From Gallionellaceae bacterium (GTDB lineage: Bacteria > Pseudomonadota > Gammaproteobacteria > Burkholderiales > Gallionellaceae): a DNA stretch of 39,179 bases. Position 1 is the stretch's first letter. Each line of letters starts with the position of its first letter. Shown in pieces: positions 10,277-19,842 of the stretch. The translations under genes and the position numbers were made by a program. Below the pieces are notes generated by a model, which was not told where the DNA came from, did no database searches, and was given only the letters and a program-made list of their open reading frames with translations. Location: the NCBI GenBank assembly GCA_028713345.1, contig JAQTOM010000001.1, positions 37,678 to 76,856 of the forward strand. Reading direction: 5' to 3'.

Positions 10277-11104
10277 ATGAGTAATTTTTTACGACCGCAT
10301 GAAATTGCAGAGGCGGTGGTGGTTGCGGGAAAACACCAGGTCGAACGGAATTTATGGCCGATGTTTATCCTGGGGATTCTGGCGGGAACCTATATTGCCT
10401 TCGGGGCGCAATTATCGACGGTGGTCAACACCGGGATTGCGGAGCATGTCGGTTTCGGGCTGTCCCGGTTTATTACCGGCAGCGTCTTTACGGTAGGGCT
10501 GATCCTGGTGGCGATCGGCGGCGCCGAACTCTTTACGGGGAACAGTATTTTCATCGTGGGCCTGCTGGCCGGTGAAATCAGGCTGAAGCAGATATTCAGG
10601 AACTGGGGAGTCGTCTATATTGCGAATCTATTAGGCTCCCTCCTGATCGTGTTCATCATATCCCAGACCGGATTGCTGGACGGGGCGGTGGGGGTGGCGG
10701 CGATAAAAATCGCCAGCGCCAAAGTGAACCTCACTTTCAGCCAGGCGTTTTATCGGGCCATATTGTGCAACTGGCTGGTATGCCTGGCGGTATGGCTGGT
10801 CTTCGGGGCGAGGGATGTCATCAGTAAAATTTTTGCGGCCTACTTCCCGATCATGGCATTTGTCACATCGGGTTTTGAACACTGTGTCGCCAACATGTAT
10901 TTCATCCCGATCGGCATATATCTTAAAGACAATCCGGCAGTGTTGGCGGCAGCCGAGATCGCACCCGACAAGCTTGCCAACCTGACCGCTCACGGTTTTG
11001 TCATGAATAATCTTTTGCCGGTTACATTAGGGAATGTTGTCGGCGGTGCCGTGTTTGTTGCGGCGGCCTATGCCTTCTCCTACCTGAAAGTCGGGAAGCA
11101 GTAA
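10277..11104 (+). CDS. Formate/nitrite transporter (FNT) family protein
   Basis: Six-TM protein with GGAELFTGNS and CNWLVCLAVWLVFGARDVISKIFAAYFPIMAFVTSGFEHCVANMYFIPIGI, FNT signatures; SD 'aacgagg' upstream. Confidence 0.92.
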   Translation: MSNFLRPHEIAEAVVVAGKHQVERNLWPMFILGILAGTYIAFGAQLSTVVNTGIAEHVGFGLSRFITGSVFTVGLILVAIGGAELFTGNSIFIVGLLAGEIRLKQIFRNWGVVYIANLLGSLLIVFIISQTGLLDGAVGVAAIKIASAKVNLTFSQAFYRAILCNWLVCLAVWLVFGARDVISKIFAAYFPIMAFVTSGFEHCVANMYFIPIGIYLKDNPAVLAAAEIAPDKLANLTAHGFVMNNLLPVTLGNVVGGAVFVAAAYAFSYLKVGKQ

Positions 11105-11119
11105 GTACTCCAGCAAGTA

Positions 11120-12361
11120 TCAATCCAGCACGTGCGACACCATGCCGTCCGCCAGCTTGGGCTCGAACCAGGTGGACTTGGGTGGCATGACTTCATTGGC
11201 ATCGGCAACCGCCATCAGGTCTTCCATGCGCGTGGCGAACAGGGCAAAGGCCACGGCCATGCCATCGCTGCCGACGCGCTTTTCCAGCTCTGCCAGGCCA
11301 CGAATGCCGCCGACGAAATCGATGCGCTTGTCGCGGCGCGGGTCGTGGATGCCGAGCACCGGCGCAATTAAATAATTCTGCAGCAGGCTCACGTCGAGGC
11401 GCGCCACCGGGTCGTTTGCGGGAATCAATTCATTGCGGATTTGCAGGCGGTACCACTGCCCCGGCAGGTACAGGCCAAATTCGCCGGGCTTGCCGGGTTT
11501 AACCTGCGTGGCGCTTGCCTGCACCGAGAAATTCTCTTCGATACGCTGCAAGAATTTTGTCGTATCCATGCCGTTAAGGTCGGTCATGACGCGGTTGTAA
11601 TCCATGATCTTCATCTGGTGATGGGGGAAGATCACCGACAGGAAATAGTTGTAGCTCTCCTCGCCGCCGTGCGCGGGATTGGCGGCGCGCCGCGCCGCAG
11701 CCACGCGCGAGGCGGCGGCGGAACGGTGGTGCCCGTCGGCGATGTAGAGCGCGCGCATGGCGTCGAACGCGGCAGTGATCTGATCCAATATTGCGCTATC
11801 GCGGATCACCCACAGGGTGTGGCGGATGCCGTCATCCGCAGTCACATCGGCATCCGGCGCGCCGCTGGACGCGCGTTCGAGGAGCGCATCCACCTGCGGC
11901 GCGGCAGGATAGGCCAGCAGCACCGGGCCGGTCTGGGCGTTGAGCGCGTCGATCTGGCGCACGCGGTCGTCTTCCTTGTCGGGGCGCGTGAATTCATGCT
12001 TGCGGATGCGGTTGCTGTCGTAGTCCGCCACCGAGGCCGCCGCCACCAGGCCAGTCTGGCTGTGGTTGCCCATGACCAGCCGGTAGGCGTAATAGCAGGG
12101 CGCCGCATCGCGCACCAGCACGCCTTGCGCCAGCATCTTGCCGAGGTTTTCTGCCGCCTTGGCATAGACCTCCGCCGCATAGGGATCGGTGCCGGCAGGC
12201 AGGTCGATTTCCGGTTTCGAGATATGCAGAAAGCTCCACGGTTTGCCTGCCGCGCGCGCGCGCGCCTCCTCGGTGGAAAGCACATCGTAGGGTGGGGCGG
12301 CGATTTCTGCGGCGCGGGACGGGGCGGGGCGTAAACCGGCAAAGGGGCGGATCAGGCTCAT
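11120..12361 (-). CDS. DUF1015 family protein (SpuA-like, uncharacterised)
   Basis: MSLIRPFAGLRPAPSRAAEIAAPPYDVLSTEEAR..., YIADGHHRSAAA motif typical of DUF1015. Confidence 0.88.
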   Translation of the reverse strand: MSLIRPFAGLRPAPSRAAEIAAPPYDVLSTEEARARAAGKPWSFLHISKPEIDLPAGTDPYAAEVYAKAAENLGKMLAQGVLVRDAAPCYYAYRLVMGNHSQTGLVAAASVADYDSNRIRKHEFTRPDKEDDRVRQIDALNAQTGPVLLAYPAAPQVDALLERASSGAPDADVTADDGIRHTLWVIRDSAILDQITAAFDAMRALYIADGHHRSAAASRVAAARRAANPAHGGEESYNYFLSVIFPHHQMKIMDYNRVMTDLNGMDTTKFLQRIEENFSVQASATQVKPGKPGEFGLYLPGQWYRLQIRNELIPANDPVARLDVSLLQNYLIAPVLGIHDPRRDKRIDFVGGIRGLAELEKRVGSDGMAVAFALFATRMEDLMAVADANEVMPPKSTWFEPKLADGMVSHVLD

Positions 12362-12459
12362 TAGGAATCCTCAGATCAGTTCGTTAAAAAGTTTTGGTGG
12401 CGAGATGTGTGCTGCATTTTGCATATGTTATGTTTGGGTTACTGCGGAACTCGTAAACT

Positions 12460-13575
12460 TTAGAGCAGCGTTTTCACGATACGCCTGCTAGCCAGTCCAT
12501 CGCCGTACGGGTTCTTGCGATGGGCGAAAGATTGATAATAGGTTTCGTCTGCCAGTAGCCGTTCGCACTCTTCGATAACCCTGTCAGTATCGGTTCCAAC
12601 CAGCTTGATCGTGCCGGATGCCACAGCCTCCGGTCGCTCCGTAACATCTCGCAACACGAGTACTGGCTTGCCCAAGGACGGTGCTTCTTCCTGAATTCCG
12701 CCAGAATCGGTCAGGATCAAATGCGACGCCCGCATCAAATATACGAAGTGCAGGTAGTCAACGGGTTCTATCAGCGTGATGTTCGGGCGCACACCGAATA
12801 CTTCATCTATTATTTTGCGCACGTTCGGATTGGGGTGCACCGGATAGACCACCTGAACATCTGGCCGATCGGCCAGTTGTTTTAGCGCCCGGCACACATT
12901 CGCCAGTCTTCCGCCATGATTCTCACGCCGATGCCCGGTGACCAGAATCAGCCGCTTATCCGGATCAAGAAACGGAAAGGCTTCTGCCATCTGCCGCGTA
13001 AGTTTCGTGTCGTGCCGTATCCGGTCAACCATCATCAGCAAGGCATCGATCACCGTATTGCCTGTGACATGAATTCGACCCGATGGAATCCCTTCCTTGA
13101 GCAGGTTGTCCCGCGACATTTCCGTTGGCGCATAGTATTGCGTCGCCATCAGGTCAATCACCCGGCGGTTCATCTCTTCCGGCCAAGGGTGCTGCAAATC
13201 GTGGGTGCGCAGGCCTGCCTCAACATGGCCAACCGGCACATGCCGGTAGAAGGCCGCCATGCCAGCCGCCATAGCCGTTGTGGTGTCGCCGTGAACCAGC
13301 ACGTAATGTGGCTTGTGTAGTTCAATCGCGTTATCGATCCCATGCAGTACCTGGCCAGTCAGCTCGCACAGCCGCTGGCCTTGTTTCATCAGGTTCAGGT
13401 CAATATCTGCATCAATATTGAAAATGCTCAGCACCTGATCGAGCATCTGGCGATGCTGTGCGGTCAGACAGACTATCGTTTTTAATTTCGGTTCGGCGCG
13501 TAATTGATGTATCAATGGAGCCATCTTGATGGCTTCGGGGCGTGTGCCAATTACAACCAGAATTTTTTTTCGCAT
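12460..13575 (-). CDS. wecB: UDP-N-acetylglucosamine 2-epimerase (non-hydrolysing)
   Basis: MRKKILVVIGTRPEAIKMAPLI, HGDTTTAMA, HVEAGLRT, TGHRRENHGGR, TDSGGIQEEAPSLGKPVLVLRDVTERPE. Start at 13575 avoids overlap with the upstream CDS. Confidence 0.94.
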   Translation of the reverse strand: MRKKILVVIGTRPEAIKMAPLIHQLRAEPKLKTIVCLTAQHRQMLDQVLSIFNIDADIDLNLMKQGQRLCELTGQVLHGIDNAIELHKPHYVLVHGDTTTAMAAGMAAFYRHVPVGHVEAGLRTHDLQHPWPEEMNRRVIDLMATQYYAPTEMSRDNLLKEGIPSGRIHVTGNTVIDALLMMVDRIRHDTKLTRQMAEAFPFLDPDKRLILVTGHRRENHGGRLANVCRALKQLADRPDVQVVYPVHPNPNVRKIIDEVFGVRPNITLIEPVDYLHFVYLMRASHLILTDSGGIQEEAPSLGKPVLVLRDVTERPEAVASGTIKLVGTDTDRVIEECERLLADETYYQSFAHRKNPYGDGLASRRIVKTLL

Positions 13576-13585
13576 CTGAGGATGA

Positions 13586-15277
13586 TCAGTACCAGAAAGT
13601 TGCGCGCAGTGTCCAGCCTTGAGCACGTTGAGCATTAGAGAGTCTCAAACGATATTGCGCCGTCAGGTCAACCCAGCTGGCGGGCGCCTGATACTTGTCC
13701 TCGCGGAACCATTTGGTTAAGCTAATACCCGGCCCCAAGCCCAGTGCGGTTTGCACAGTCTCGCGATTGTCAAAATCACCCATTAACACGACGTGCGGCG
13801 TGATCACCAGATTGTCGCTCAAACTGTCCAGTTTCCATCGGTGCCCATATCTGGCTTCGAGGCTTTGAATATACCTGGCTGCGTTCACAAAATATGCCCC
13901 TTCTGTGTAAAACTGCCATGTCGACCAATTCCGGTTGGCGGAATTCAGGTCGGTTCCAGCACCCGTCGAATAGCCCGCACGCAACAGCGTGTCATTGCTG
14001 GACAGGTTGCCCATGCGGAATCTTCTTTCGGCAGTCAGAATCAGGTTTATGTCGCCGATCGGTTTATAGCGTGCGCCCACTGAACCCTGTACCGTAGATG
14101 ATCCTGTCTGGCCGCCGGTTCCGTCATACAAGGTCTCATACACTTGTGTAAATAACTGGAAAAGATGGCCGTTCTGGTTGCCGAATTCCTGTGGTTTCCA
14201 GTAGGCTTCCAGACCGCCCTGCATCACATTGATGCTATTGACGGGGGAGAAGCCGCTGCTGCTTTGATAGGATGCGCTCGCCACCACGCCAAAAGAGCGA
14301 TCCAATTCCTGGATCATGCGGCGAATGCCGAACACCCTGTTCTGGTCCGACTCGCTGGCAATCAGGGAACCCGATGCTCGATGCTCTTTCTCGTCGGCAT
14401 CCAGAAAGTTCTTGAACCATTCAATCGCTGTTGCGTTATCCCCGATCCGCAGGGCTGCATAACCCGCGTCAGCATATTGCGCAGCACTGCCTGGCGCCGC
14501 TGTAAAGCCGCGCCTAAAGGCTTGTACTGCCTCGCGATCGTTCTTGTCTCTCATGAACGCGTAGGCTTGATCCAGATCGCCAAGCACAACGGGTTTTGTT
14601 TGCTCCAGCAATTGGTTCGCATACAAACGTTCGTCATTGTTCGATGCGGCAGCTATTGCCCATTCTGCCGCCTTGTGCGCATTTTCCTTATCCCCCAGCA
14701 CAAGATGAGCATTTGCCAAGCGTAGTTGTATGGCAGTGTTCCGATCGTTTGCAAACGGGGCAAGCGCATCAAGAACTACTTTAGGTTGTCGGGATGCCAA
14801 GGCGCTGTCGGCCCATGCCATGCGGACATTGCGTTGCTGGTTTTCATCCAGCCCGGGCTGGTTGAGCGCCGCATAAAAATCATCCATTGCCGCCTGGTGG
14901 TGGTGCTGCCGCTGTGCGAGATAACCGCGCTGAACCAGAATAAGGGGTTTGTTCGGGAAACGAATCAATAAGGCATCCGCTTGCCGCTGTGCGGCATCTA
15001 TTTCGCCTTTTCGGGTCTGCACATCGAGCAGCAGCAGGCCCAATTGCAAATTGTCCGGTTGCAGTTGCAGCGCCCTGATAACAGCTTGTTCGGCTATATC
15101 CGGCTTGTTCTCGGCCAAGGCGGCGTAGGCTTGGTCTGCCAACTGATATGCGGCGCCAGTCAACGGGATATCATCTGCGGCGATGGCGGAGTGAGCCAAT
15201 GCAGCACAAAATAAAATTACCGGCAACCGAATGCGGCAGGCAGGGAAAACACAAATTCCAATCATGCTGTGCTCCAT
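13586..15277 (-). CDS. nfrA: NfrA-like outer-membrane protein (TPR domain + N4 adsorption protein A-type C-terminal beta domain)
   Basis: Signal peptide MIGICVFPACRIRLPVILFCAALAHSAIA, TPR-like repeats, beta-rich C-terminus ending in aromatic residues (LRATFWY); adjacent to and overlapping nfrB. Confidence 0.78.
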   Translation of the reverse strand: MEHSMIGICVFPACRIRLPVILFCAALAHSAIAADDIPLTGAAYQLADQAYAALAENKPDIAEQAVIRALQLQPDNLQLGLLLLDVQTRKGEIDAAQRQADALLIRFPNKPLILVQRGYLAQRQHHHQAAMDDFYAALNQPGLDENQQRNVRMAWADSALASRQPKVVLDALAPFANDRNTAIQLRLANAHLVLGDKENAHKAAEWAIAAASNNDERLYANQLLEQTKPVVLGDLDQAYAFMRDKNDREAVQAFRRGFTAAPGSAAQYADAGYAALRIGDNATAIEWFKNFLDADEKEHRASGSLIASESDQNRVFGIRRMIQELDRSFGVVASASYQSSSGFSPVNSINVMQGGLEAYWKPQEFGNQNGHLFQLFTQVYETLYDGTGGQTGSSTVQGSVGARYKPIGDINLILTAERRFRMGNLSSNDTLLRAGYSTGAGTDLNSANRNWSTWQFYTEGAYFVNAARYIQSLEARYGHRWKLDSLSDNLVITPHVVLMGDFDNRETVQTALGLGPGISLTKWFREDKYQAPASWVDLTAQYRLRLSNAQRAQGWTLRATFWY

Positions 15278-17406
15278 GGCATCGCGTGTAATCCTCCGGG
15301 CGTGGTGGGGGCTGCTTCCTGATGGTGCAAGGCCTCATCAAGCTGTTTCTGTGTAATCAAACCCCGGCCAACCAGATAGGCACCCATACGCCCATCGCGC
15401 CTGGGATCAAAGTTTTTCAGGCCGACTTCAAGATCTTGGGGCGACAGCGCCCTCATTGCCAGCAGGACATCCCCAAGCCGCCTGCGCGTCCCCAATGCCA
15501 CCTGCCTGCGTGTTTCTTCGCCTATATTGTACCAATATAAGGCGTCTGCCACATCTTGCTCGCACACGACGAAATAGGCGATTTTATCTGACAGTTCAGC
15601 CTGAATTTCAGCCTGCGCCTTATCCGGCAATGGCGCGGCAACGGCAAGGTTCAGCGTCCCGCCTTCACCCTGTGCGAACGGTATCACCTTGTGGCGAATG
15701 ACCTGATAGCGGGGTAAGCGTCCGGCAAATTGCTCAATCGCTTTTTGCTCCAGATGCGCGCGTGGCAGGCCGGACTGTTCGGCGATGGCATCGGCCAGCA
15801 CCTCTTCGCTGATCAAGCCTGCCTCGAGCAGTAACTGTCCCAGCTTTTTGCCGCTTTGTTTTTGTGCGGTGAGCGCCTGGTCCAGATGTTCCTGGTTAAT
15901 TGCCTGCCAATCTATCAACAAATCACCAAGCTGGCCACGCTGGCGTTTCAACTCTTCCACCGAAGGGTAAACATGCTGCGTCTTGTCCCAGGCGATGCGC
16001 TTGCCTGTAATTACGTGGATCAGGAATATTTTCCATGCCCTGCAGACCGAGAAAAAATTGATGACATTGCTTACCACCATGCGTGGTACGGACAACAATC
16101 CCTGTTCCACGCCGTTCAGTTTGAATACAAAATAGACTCGTTGTGCAATGCGGTTCATGAATAACCAGAAATTGATGACAAATATCTGGTATGTCACACT
16201 CTCCGGCTGTACGAACTCGGGAAAACGGACAAGTTCATATCCAGCCTCGCGTAACAGCCAGAATGCACCCAGATTAGCTGCGATGAAATAGGCGAGCAGG
16301 CCAATGAATGCGGTCACAATTCCCTTGCGGTCACGCAGGAGCAAGTAATTGGTTATCAGGTCACCCCGCCAGCCCATTTGTTGCCAGCCCTGAAAGGCGA
16401 CTCCTAAAATCCAGCGGGTACGCTGGCGATAGGCCGCCCGGAAACTGCTGGGAAAATATTCGCGTGTGGCAATCATGCTCTCGATTTCAACCGTTTGTTC
16501 ACGGCGGCTGAAAAAATTTTTGCGTTTGGCGTGGTAAGTTACGGGGAAGCGGACAAATATCTGCCGTGTTGCGCCCAGTTTTTTGAGCCGGTGACTCATC
16601 TCGTAGTCTTCGGTCAACGTGTCCGTATTAAACGGCATGTTGTTATTCTGTTTTGCCAGCAGGTCAATTGCGTTACGGCTGTAGCAGGTTGCGACACCAG
16701 ACCCCGGAACCAGCCCGGTCATTCTTTCCCGCACGACCATTTCTTTGCAATGCCACTCACTGAAATCGTCCAGATATGTTCCGGCCACAAATTCATGCCA
16801 ATCCCGTTCCAGGGAGAGCACGGGCAACTGGATCAAATCCTTGCGGTCAATCAAATGATTGAACAGGTGAAATTCGAGCGGGTGGATGATGTCTTCGCAG
16901 TCGTGCATTATCACCCCGGCAAAGCGCATCTGATTGCGCTCCTCATACAGCGCAATGGACTGGACGATCCAGTTGAGGCAATCTGCCTTGCAGGTAGGGC
17001 CATCATTCATCACGGTGGCGCGTTGCACCTTCAGCGGGTAGCGCCGTGCCATGCGGTCTGCTTCGGCCGTGGTCTCCGCATCGTTCTTATAAGTGCCGAT
17101 GAAGACAACAAAGTTTTTGTATTCCAGTGTTGCCAGGGTGTTCTCGACCATCTGGGCTATGACATCATATTCCTTCCACGCCGGAACCATGATGGCGAAA
17201 TATTTTTCATCCTTTTGATATAACTGCTCGATGCCTAAGGGCTGGTAGCGCGTTTTGATGGCCACCCAACGGTAGATTTCGCTAACCCAGAAATATATGT
17301 CGATAAATAAATCGTCCAGCGAACTACAGAGGATTGCGACCGCCGTGATGACGGCCAGCACATCCAGCGCATACAGGTAGTCGGCAAGAAGAAATTCATC
17401 AAACAT
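15262..17406 (-). CDS. nfrB: NfrB-like membrane glycosyltransferase (GT2) with C-terminal MshEN-like c-di-GMP-binding repeats
   Basis: IMVPAWKEYDVIAQMVENTL, HDCEDIIHP, DTLTEDYEMSHRLKKLG, RQRTRWILGVAFQGWQ (processive GT2 motifs), TM segments; C-term KLGQLLLEAGLISEEVLADAIAEQSGLP and RMGAYLVGRGLITQKQLDEALHHQ. Confidence 0.86.
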   Translation of the reverse strand: MFDEFLLADYLYALDVLAVITAVAILCSSLDDLFIDIYFWVSEIYRWVAIKTRYQPLGIEQLYQKDEKYFAIMVPAWKEYDVIAQMVENTLATLEYKNFVVFIGTYKNDAETTAEADRMARRYPLKVQRATVMNDGPTCKADCLNWIVQSIALYEERNQMRFAGVIMHDCEDIIHPLEFHLFNHLIDRKDLIQLPVLSLERDWHEFVAGTYLDDFSEWHCKEMVVRERMTGLVPGSGVATCYSRNAIDLLAKQNNNMPFNTDTLTEDYEMSHRLKKLGATRQIFVRFPVTYHAKRKNFFSRREQTVEIESMIATREYFPSSFRAAYRQRTRWILGVAFQGWQQMGWRGDLITNYLLLRDRKGIVTAFIGLLAYFIAANLGAFWLLREAGYELVRFPEFVQPESVTYQIFVINFWLFMNRIAQRVYFVFKLNGVEQGLLSVPRMVVSNVINFFSVCRAWKIFLIHVITGKRIAWDKTQHVYPSVEELKRQRGQLGDLLIDWQAINQEHLDQALTAQKQSGKKLGQLLLEAGLISEEVLADAIAEQSGLPRAHLEQKAIEQFAGRLPRYQVIRHKVIPFAQGEGGTLNLAVAAPLPDKAQAEIQAELSDKIAYFVVCEQDVADALYWYNIGEETRRQVALGTRRRLGDVLLAMRALSPQDLEVGLKNFDPRRDGRMGAYLVGRGLITQKQLDEALHHQEAAPTTPGGLHAMPWSTA

Positions 17407-17417
17407 CGGGGGCAGAC

Positions 17418-19691
17418 TCAGGCTTTAAGATTGCGGCGACGGTAGTACTCGCGCACCGCGAGTACTGTCAGTACGGGTATGAGTAATATCACCAGTATCA
17501 CAAACCAAACTTGATGGCGCTGGAAGAAAACTCTTATGCCGCGATTCTGCTCATCCAGCTGGAAATCGTTGTCCGGGTCATCCATATCCACGGCGAGTTT
17601 CACGCCCTGTGCATCCGCCACTGCCAGATTGCCAAAGGAAAGTTCGAGCGGCCCGTTAAAGCGGGGCAGCTTGCCGGTCACGGGAGCAACAAATACACCG
17701 GGTTGTTTGTCGGAATGGGCCAGTTGAAGCACAGCCAATTCACCCAAGCCTGCACTATTAAAGACCGTCTGGTCATGGCCATTGCGAATTATCAGCCGCC
17801 CGCTTGCTGTCGAAGCAAGCTCGGTTGATGGGGAGGGCTTAAGCTCAAAGGCGATAAAAGGACGTGCCGGGGTAAAGCTTGTTTTTGCATGGACGGACAA
17901 ATTGAAGCCCAATGCTCCGACAGACAGCCCGCGTAAGATCGCACTTACGGCCGGGAGTGTCTGTTCAGCGTTTTCCAGGTAGCGGGAGGGTATGGCAATC
18001 TCGCTCTTGTGTGCAAGGAAAGATTCCAGCATGTAAAAATGGGTGGTGTCTTGTACATTGCTCAGTTCCAAATAGCTTGAGGGCAACAATTGAACCGGGG
18101 TGTCCTGCGACGAACCGCTGCAGTGTCCAGACTCAACACGGCGGCTTATTTCAACTTTCAATACATTGTTTGCGCGCAGGCTATACAGCGGTATTTTCGC
18201 GCTTATCCGGGTGATTTTCCCGTCCGTGCGCAATGCGGTTGCGGTTAGCAGATTGTCGTTCAACAATATGGATGCTGTGGGTGATAGGCCATCACTGCCC
18301 GGTGCGGCCATCATGCTTAATTCAAATGATTCTGGCCACTTGCCCTCGGGCAGCTCGCCAATACGGACGGGAATTTGCCATTCGGCATTTGCTGAAACAT
18401 GGCGTATGGGCAGGTTTTGAGGGAGGTGAACATGGGGAGATGAGTTGCCTTTGTCTGCCAGTGGCGCTATCGCGCCCAGCGCCAATTCCTGGCCATTGGC
18501 AATTTTATGCCACGTGGTTGCAATCAGCGTCGCCCCTTTCAACATGTCCGGGCCGTCAATGGCCAATACCGGCTGCCCGGCCAGCAGGGACACACGCACA
18601 TCGGCCTTGTCCAATGCAGCCTTATTCAGCCATTGGTCAGCATGGTCAAGCTGCAACTGCTGGCCGAATAATTTCTGCAAATGATGTGCATCAGGGATCT
18701 GCCGCAATGCGGCCGCCAATACCTTCCTGGCCTGGTCTGGATCGATTACGGCCTGAGCCAGTCCATTCGGCGACAACATGCGCAGAATCAGCCAGGCCCC
18801 GACATCATCTGCTTGTGCAATCTTGAAGTCGGCATGGCTCCTGGCGGCAGCAAGTAATTTTCTTAACGATGGAATTCTGTCCAGCTCGCTTGTGCTGACC
18901 ATGTCTTTTGTGCTGACCATGTCGCCAGGCTGCGGAATAGCGATAAATTCCGGCTGCAAGCCATTCCCTGACATGGCTTGTGACAAACGCAGCGCAGCCT
19001 CATATTGCACCTGCGTCAATTGGCGGCTTGGCAGTAAGATGGCCGGACGGTGCGGCAGTGTCGTGAGCAGTGTCCTGACATCCCGCACAGAATCACCATC
19101 AAACGTGTAACTAATGCGTGTTGCCCTGGGGGAGATTGACAGCTCGCTTCCGCGCCCACGCTCATCCATGCAGCCGGTGACGTCAACCTGAGTGCTGAAC
19201 ACCACGCCCAGGTCCAGGAACCCCTCTTGGGATTTAAGGTTCTTCAGGGGCAGGGAAAGGTCAATCTCCTTGGATAATCCCGAATCCGGATTACTTCTAT
19301 TGGTGGCATATTCGTTGTTTAAATACGCCAGCTTTAAGGAAAATCCGCCTTCACGATCAGATAGGGATTGGGTGAAAACTGCCACCCCATTAACCAAAAT
19401 GCTGATGGCCGCTCTTTCAGGAAAAGGGTGCAGGTAAGTGCCATGAATTTCAAGGCGCGCATTTTTCAGCGCGATCCCCTGCGGAACCGGAAGAAAAAAA
19501 TGCTGCTCGTGATTCCGGTTGCCCAATGAAACAGGCTCGGATATACCCAAATCACTCAGTGCCAATGTTCGTGTGGTAGGAATTTCCGGGGAGGGAGCGT
19601 GCGTGTGTTGCTTCGCAGCAAAGGAATTGCAGGCAAAGGATGCGAGCATCACAAAAATCAATCTGGTCATGATATTAATTTTCGGTTGCAT
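17418..19691 (-). CDS. BcsB-like (cellulose synthase regulatory subunit family) periplasmic/inner-membrane protein
   Basis: SLGISEPVSL-type N-terminus, carbohydrate-binding-like beta domains, GDMV...LIL segments, single C-terminal TM (VWFVILVILLIPVLTVLAVREYYRRR). Start uncertain (19733, 19691 or 19670). Confidence 0.8.
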   Translation of the reverse strand: MQPKINIMTRLIFVMLASFACNSFAAKQHTHAPSPEIPTTRTLALSDLGISEPVSLGNRNHEQHFFLPVPQGIALKNARLEIHGTYLHPFPERAAISILVNGVAVFTQSLSDREGGFSLKLAYLNNEYATNRSNPDSGLSKEIDLSLPLKNLKSQEGFLDLGVVFSTQVDVTGCMDERGRGSELSISPRATRISYTFDGDSVRDVRTLLTTLPHRPAILLPSRQLTQVQYEAALRLSQAMSGNGLQPEFIAIPQPGDMVSTKDMVSTSELDRIPSLRKLLAAARSHADFKIAQADDVGAWLILRMLSPNGLAQAVIDPDQARKVLAAALRQIPDAHHLQKLFGQQLQLDHADQWLNKAALDKADVRVSLLAGQPVLAIDGPDMLKGATLIATTWHKIANGQELALGAIAPLADKGNSSPHVHLPQNLPIRHVSANAEWQIPVRIGELPEGKWPESFELSMMAAPGSDGLSPTASILLNDNLLTATALRTDGKITRISAKIPLYSLRANNVLKVEISRRVESGHCSGSSQDTPVQLLPSSYLELSNVQDTTHFYMLESFLAHKSEIAIPSRYLENAEQTLPAVSAILRGLSVGALGFNLSVHAKTSFTPARPFIAFELKPSPSTELASTASGRLIIRNGHDQTVFNSAGLGELAVLQLAHSDKQPGVFVAPVTGKLPRFNGPLELSFGNLAVADAQGVKLAVDMDDPDNDFQLDEQNRGIRVFFQRHQVWFVILVILLIPVLTVLAVREYYRRRNLKA
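18890..18923. repeat. 18-bp tandem duplication inside the bcsB-like CDS
   Basis: ttgtgctgaccatgtc at 18890-18905 and 18908-18923, translating to DMVSTKDMVST. Confidence 0.85.
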
Positions 19692-19842
19692 GCATCCCCT
19701 TGAGGTCTGGCCTTGTTGGGGAAAGAGATCCATTAACAGGAGGATTTTTCAAAACCATGTTCGCACATGAACACACAAATCTTTTATTGTAATAAAAATA
19801 CTAATTTTGCCAAATATAACATATTGTATTGCGCTTACGTGA

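Noticed and set aside
12240-12275. GC dinucleotide run (gcgcgcgcgcgc) in DUF1015
   Set aside because: Explained by coding of EARARAA in a high-GC genome; not a convincing separate feature.
11441-12334. 297-aa plus-strand ORF opposite DUF1015
   Set aside because: Antisense translation lacks domain features; minus-strand DUF1015 protein is coherent.
17418-19733. Canonical cellulose (bcs) operon
   Set aside because: Only a BcsB-like gene is present; no BcsA/PilZ, BcsC or BcsZ, and the synthase is NfrB-like.
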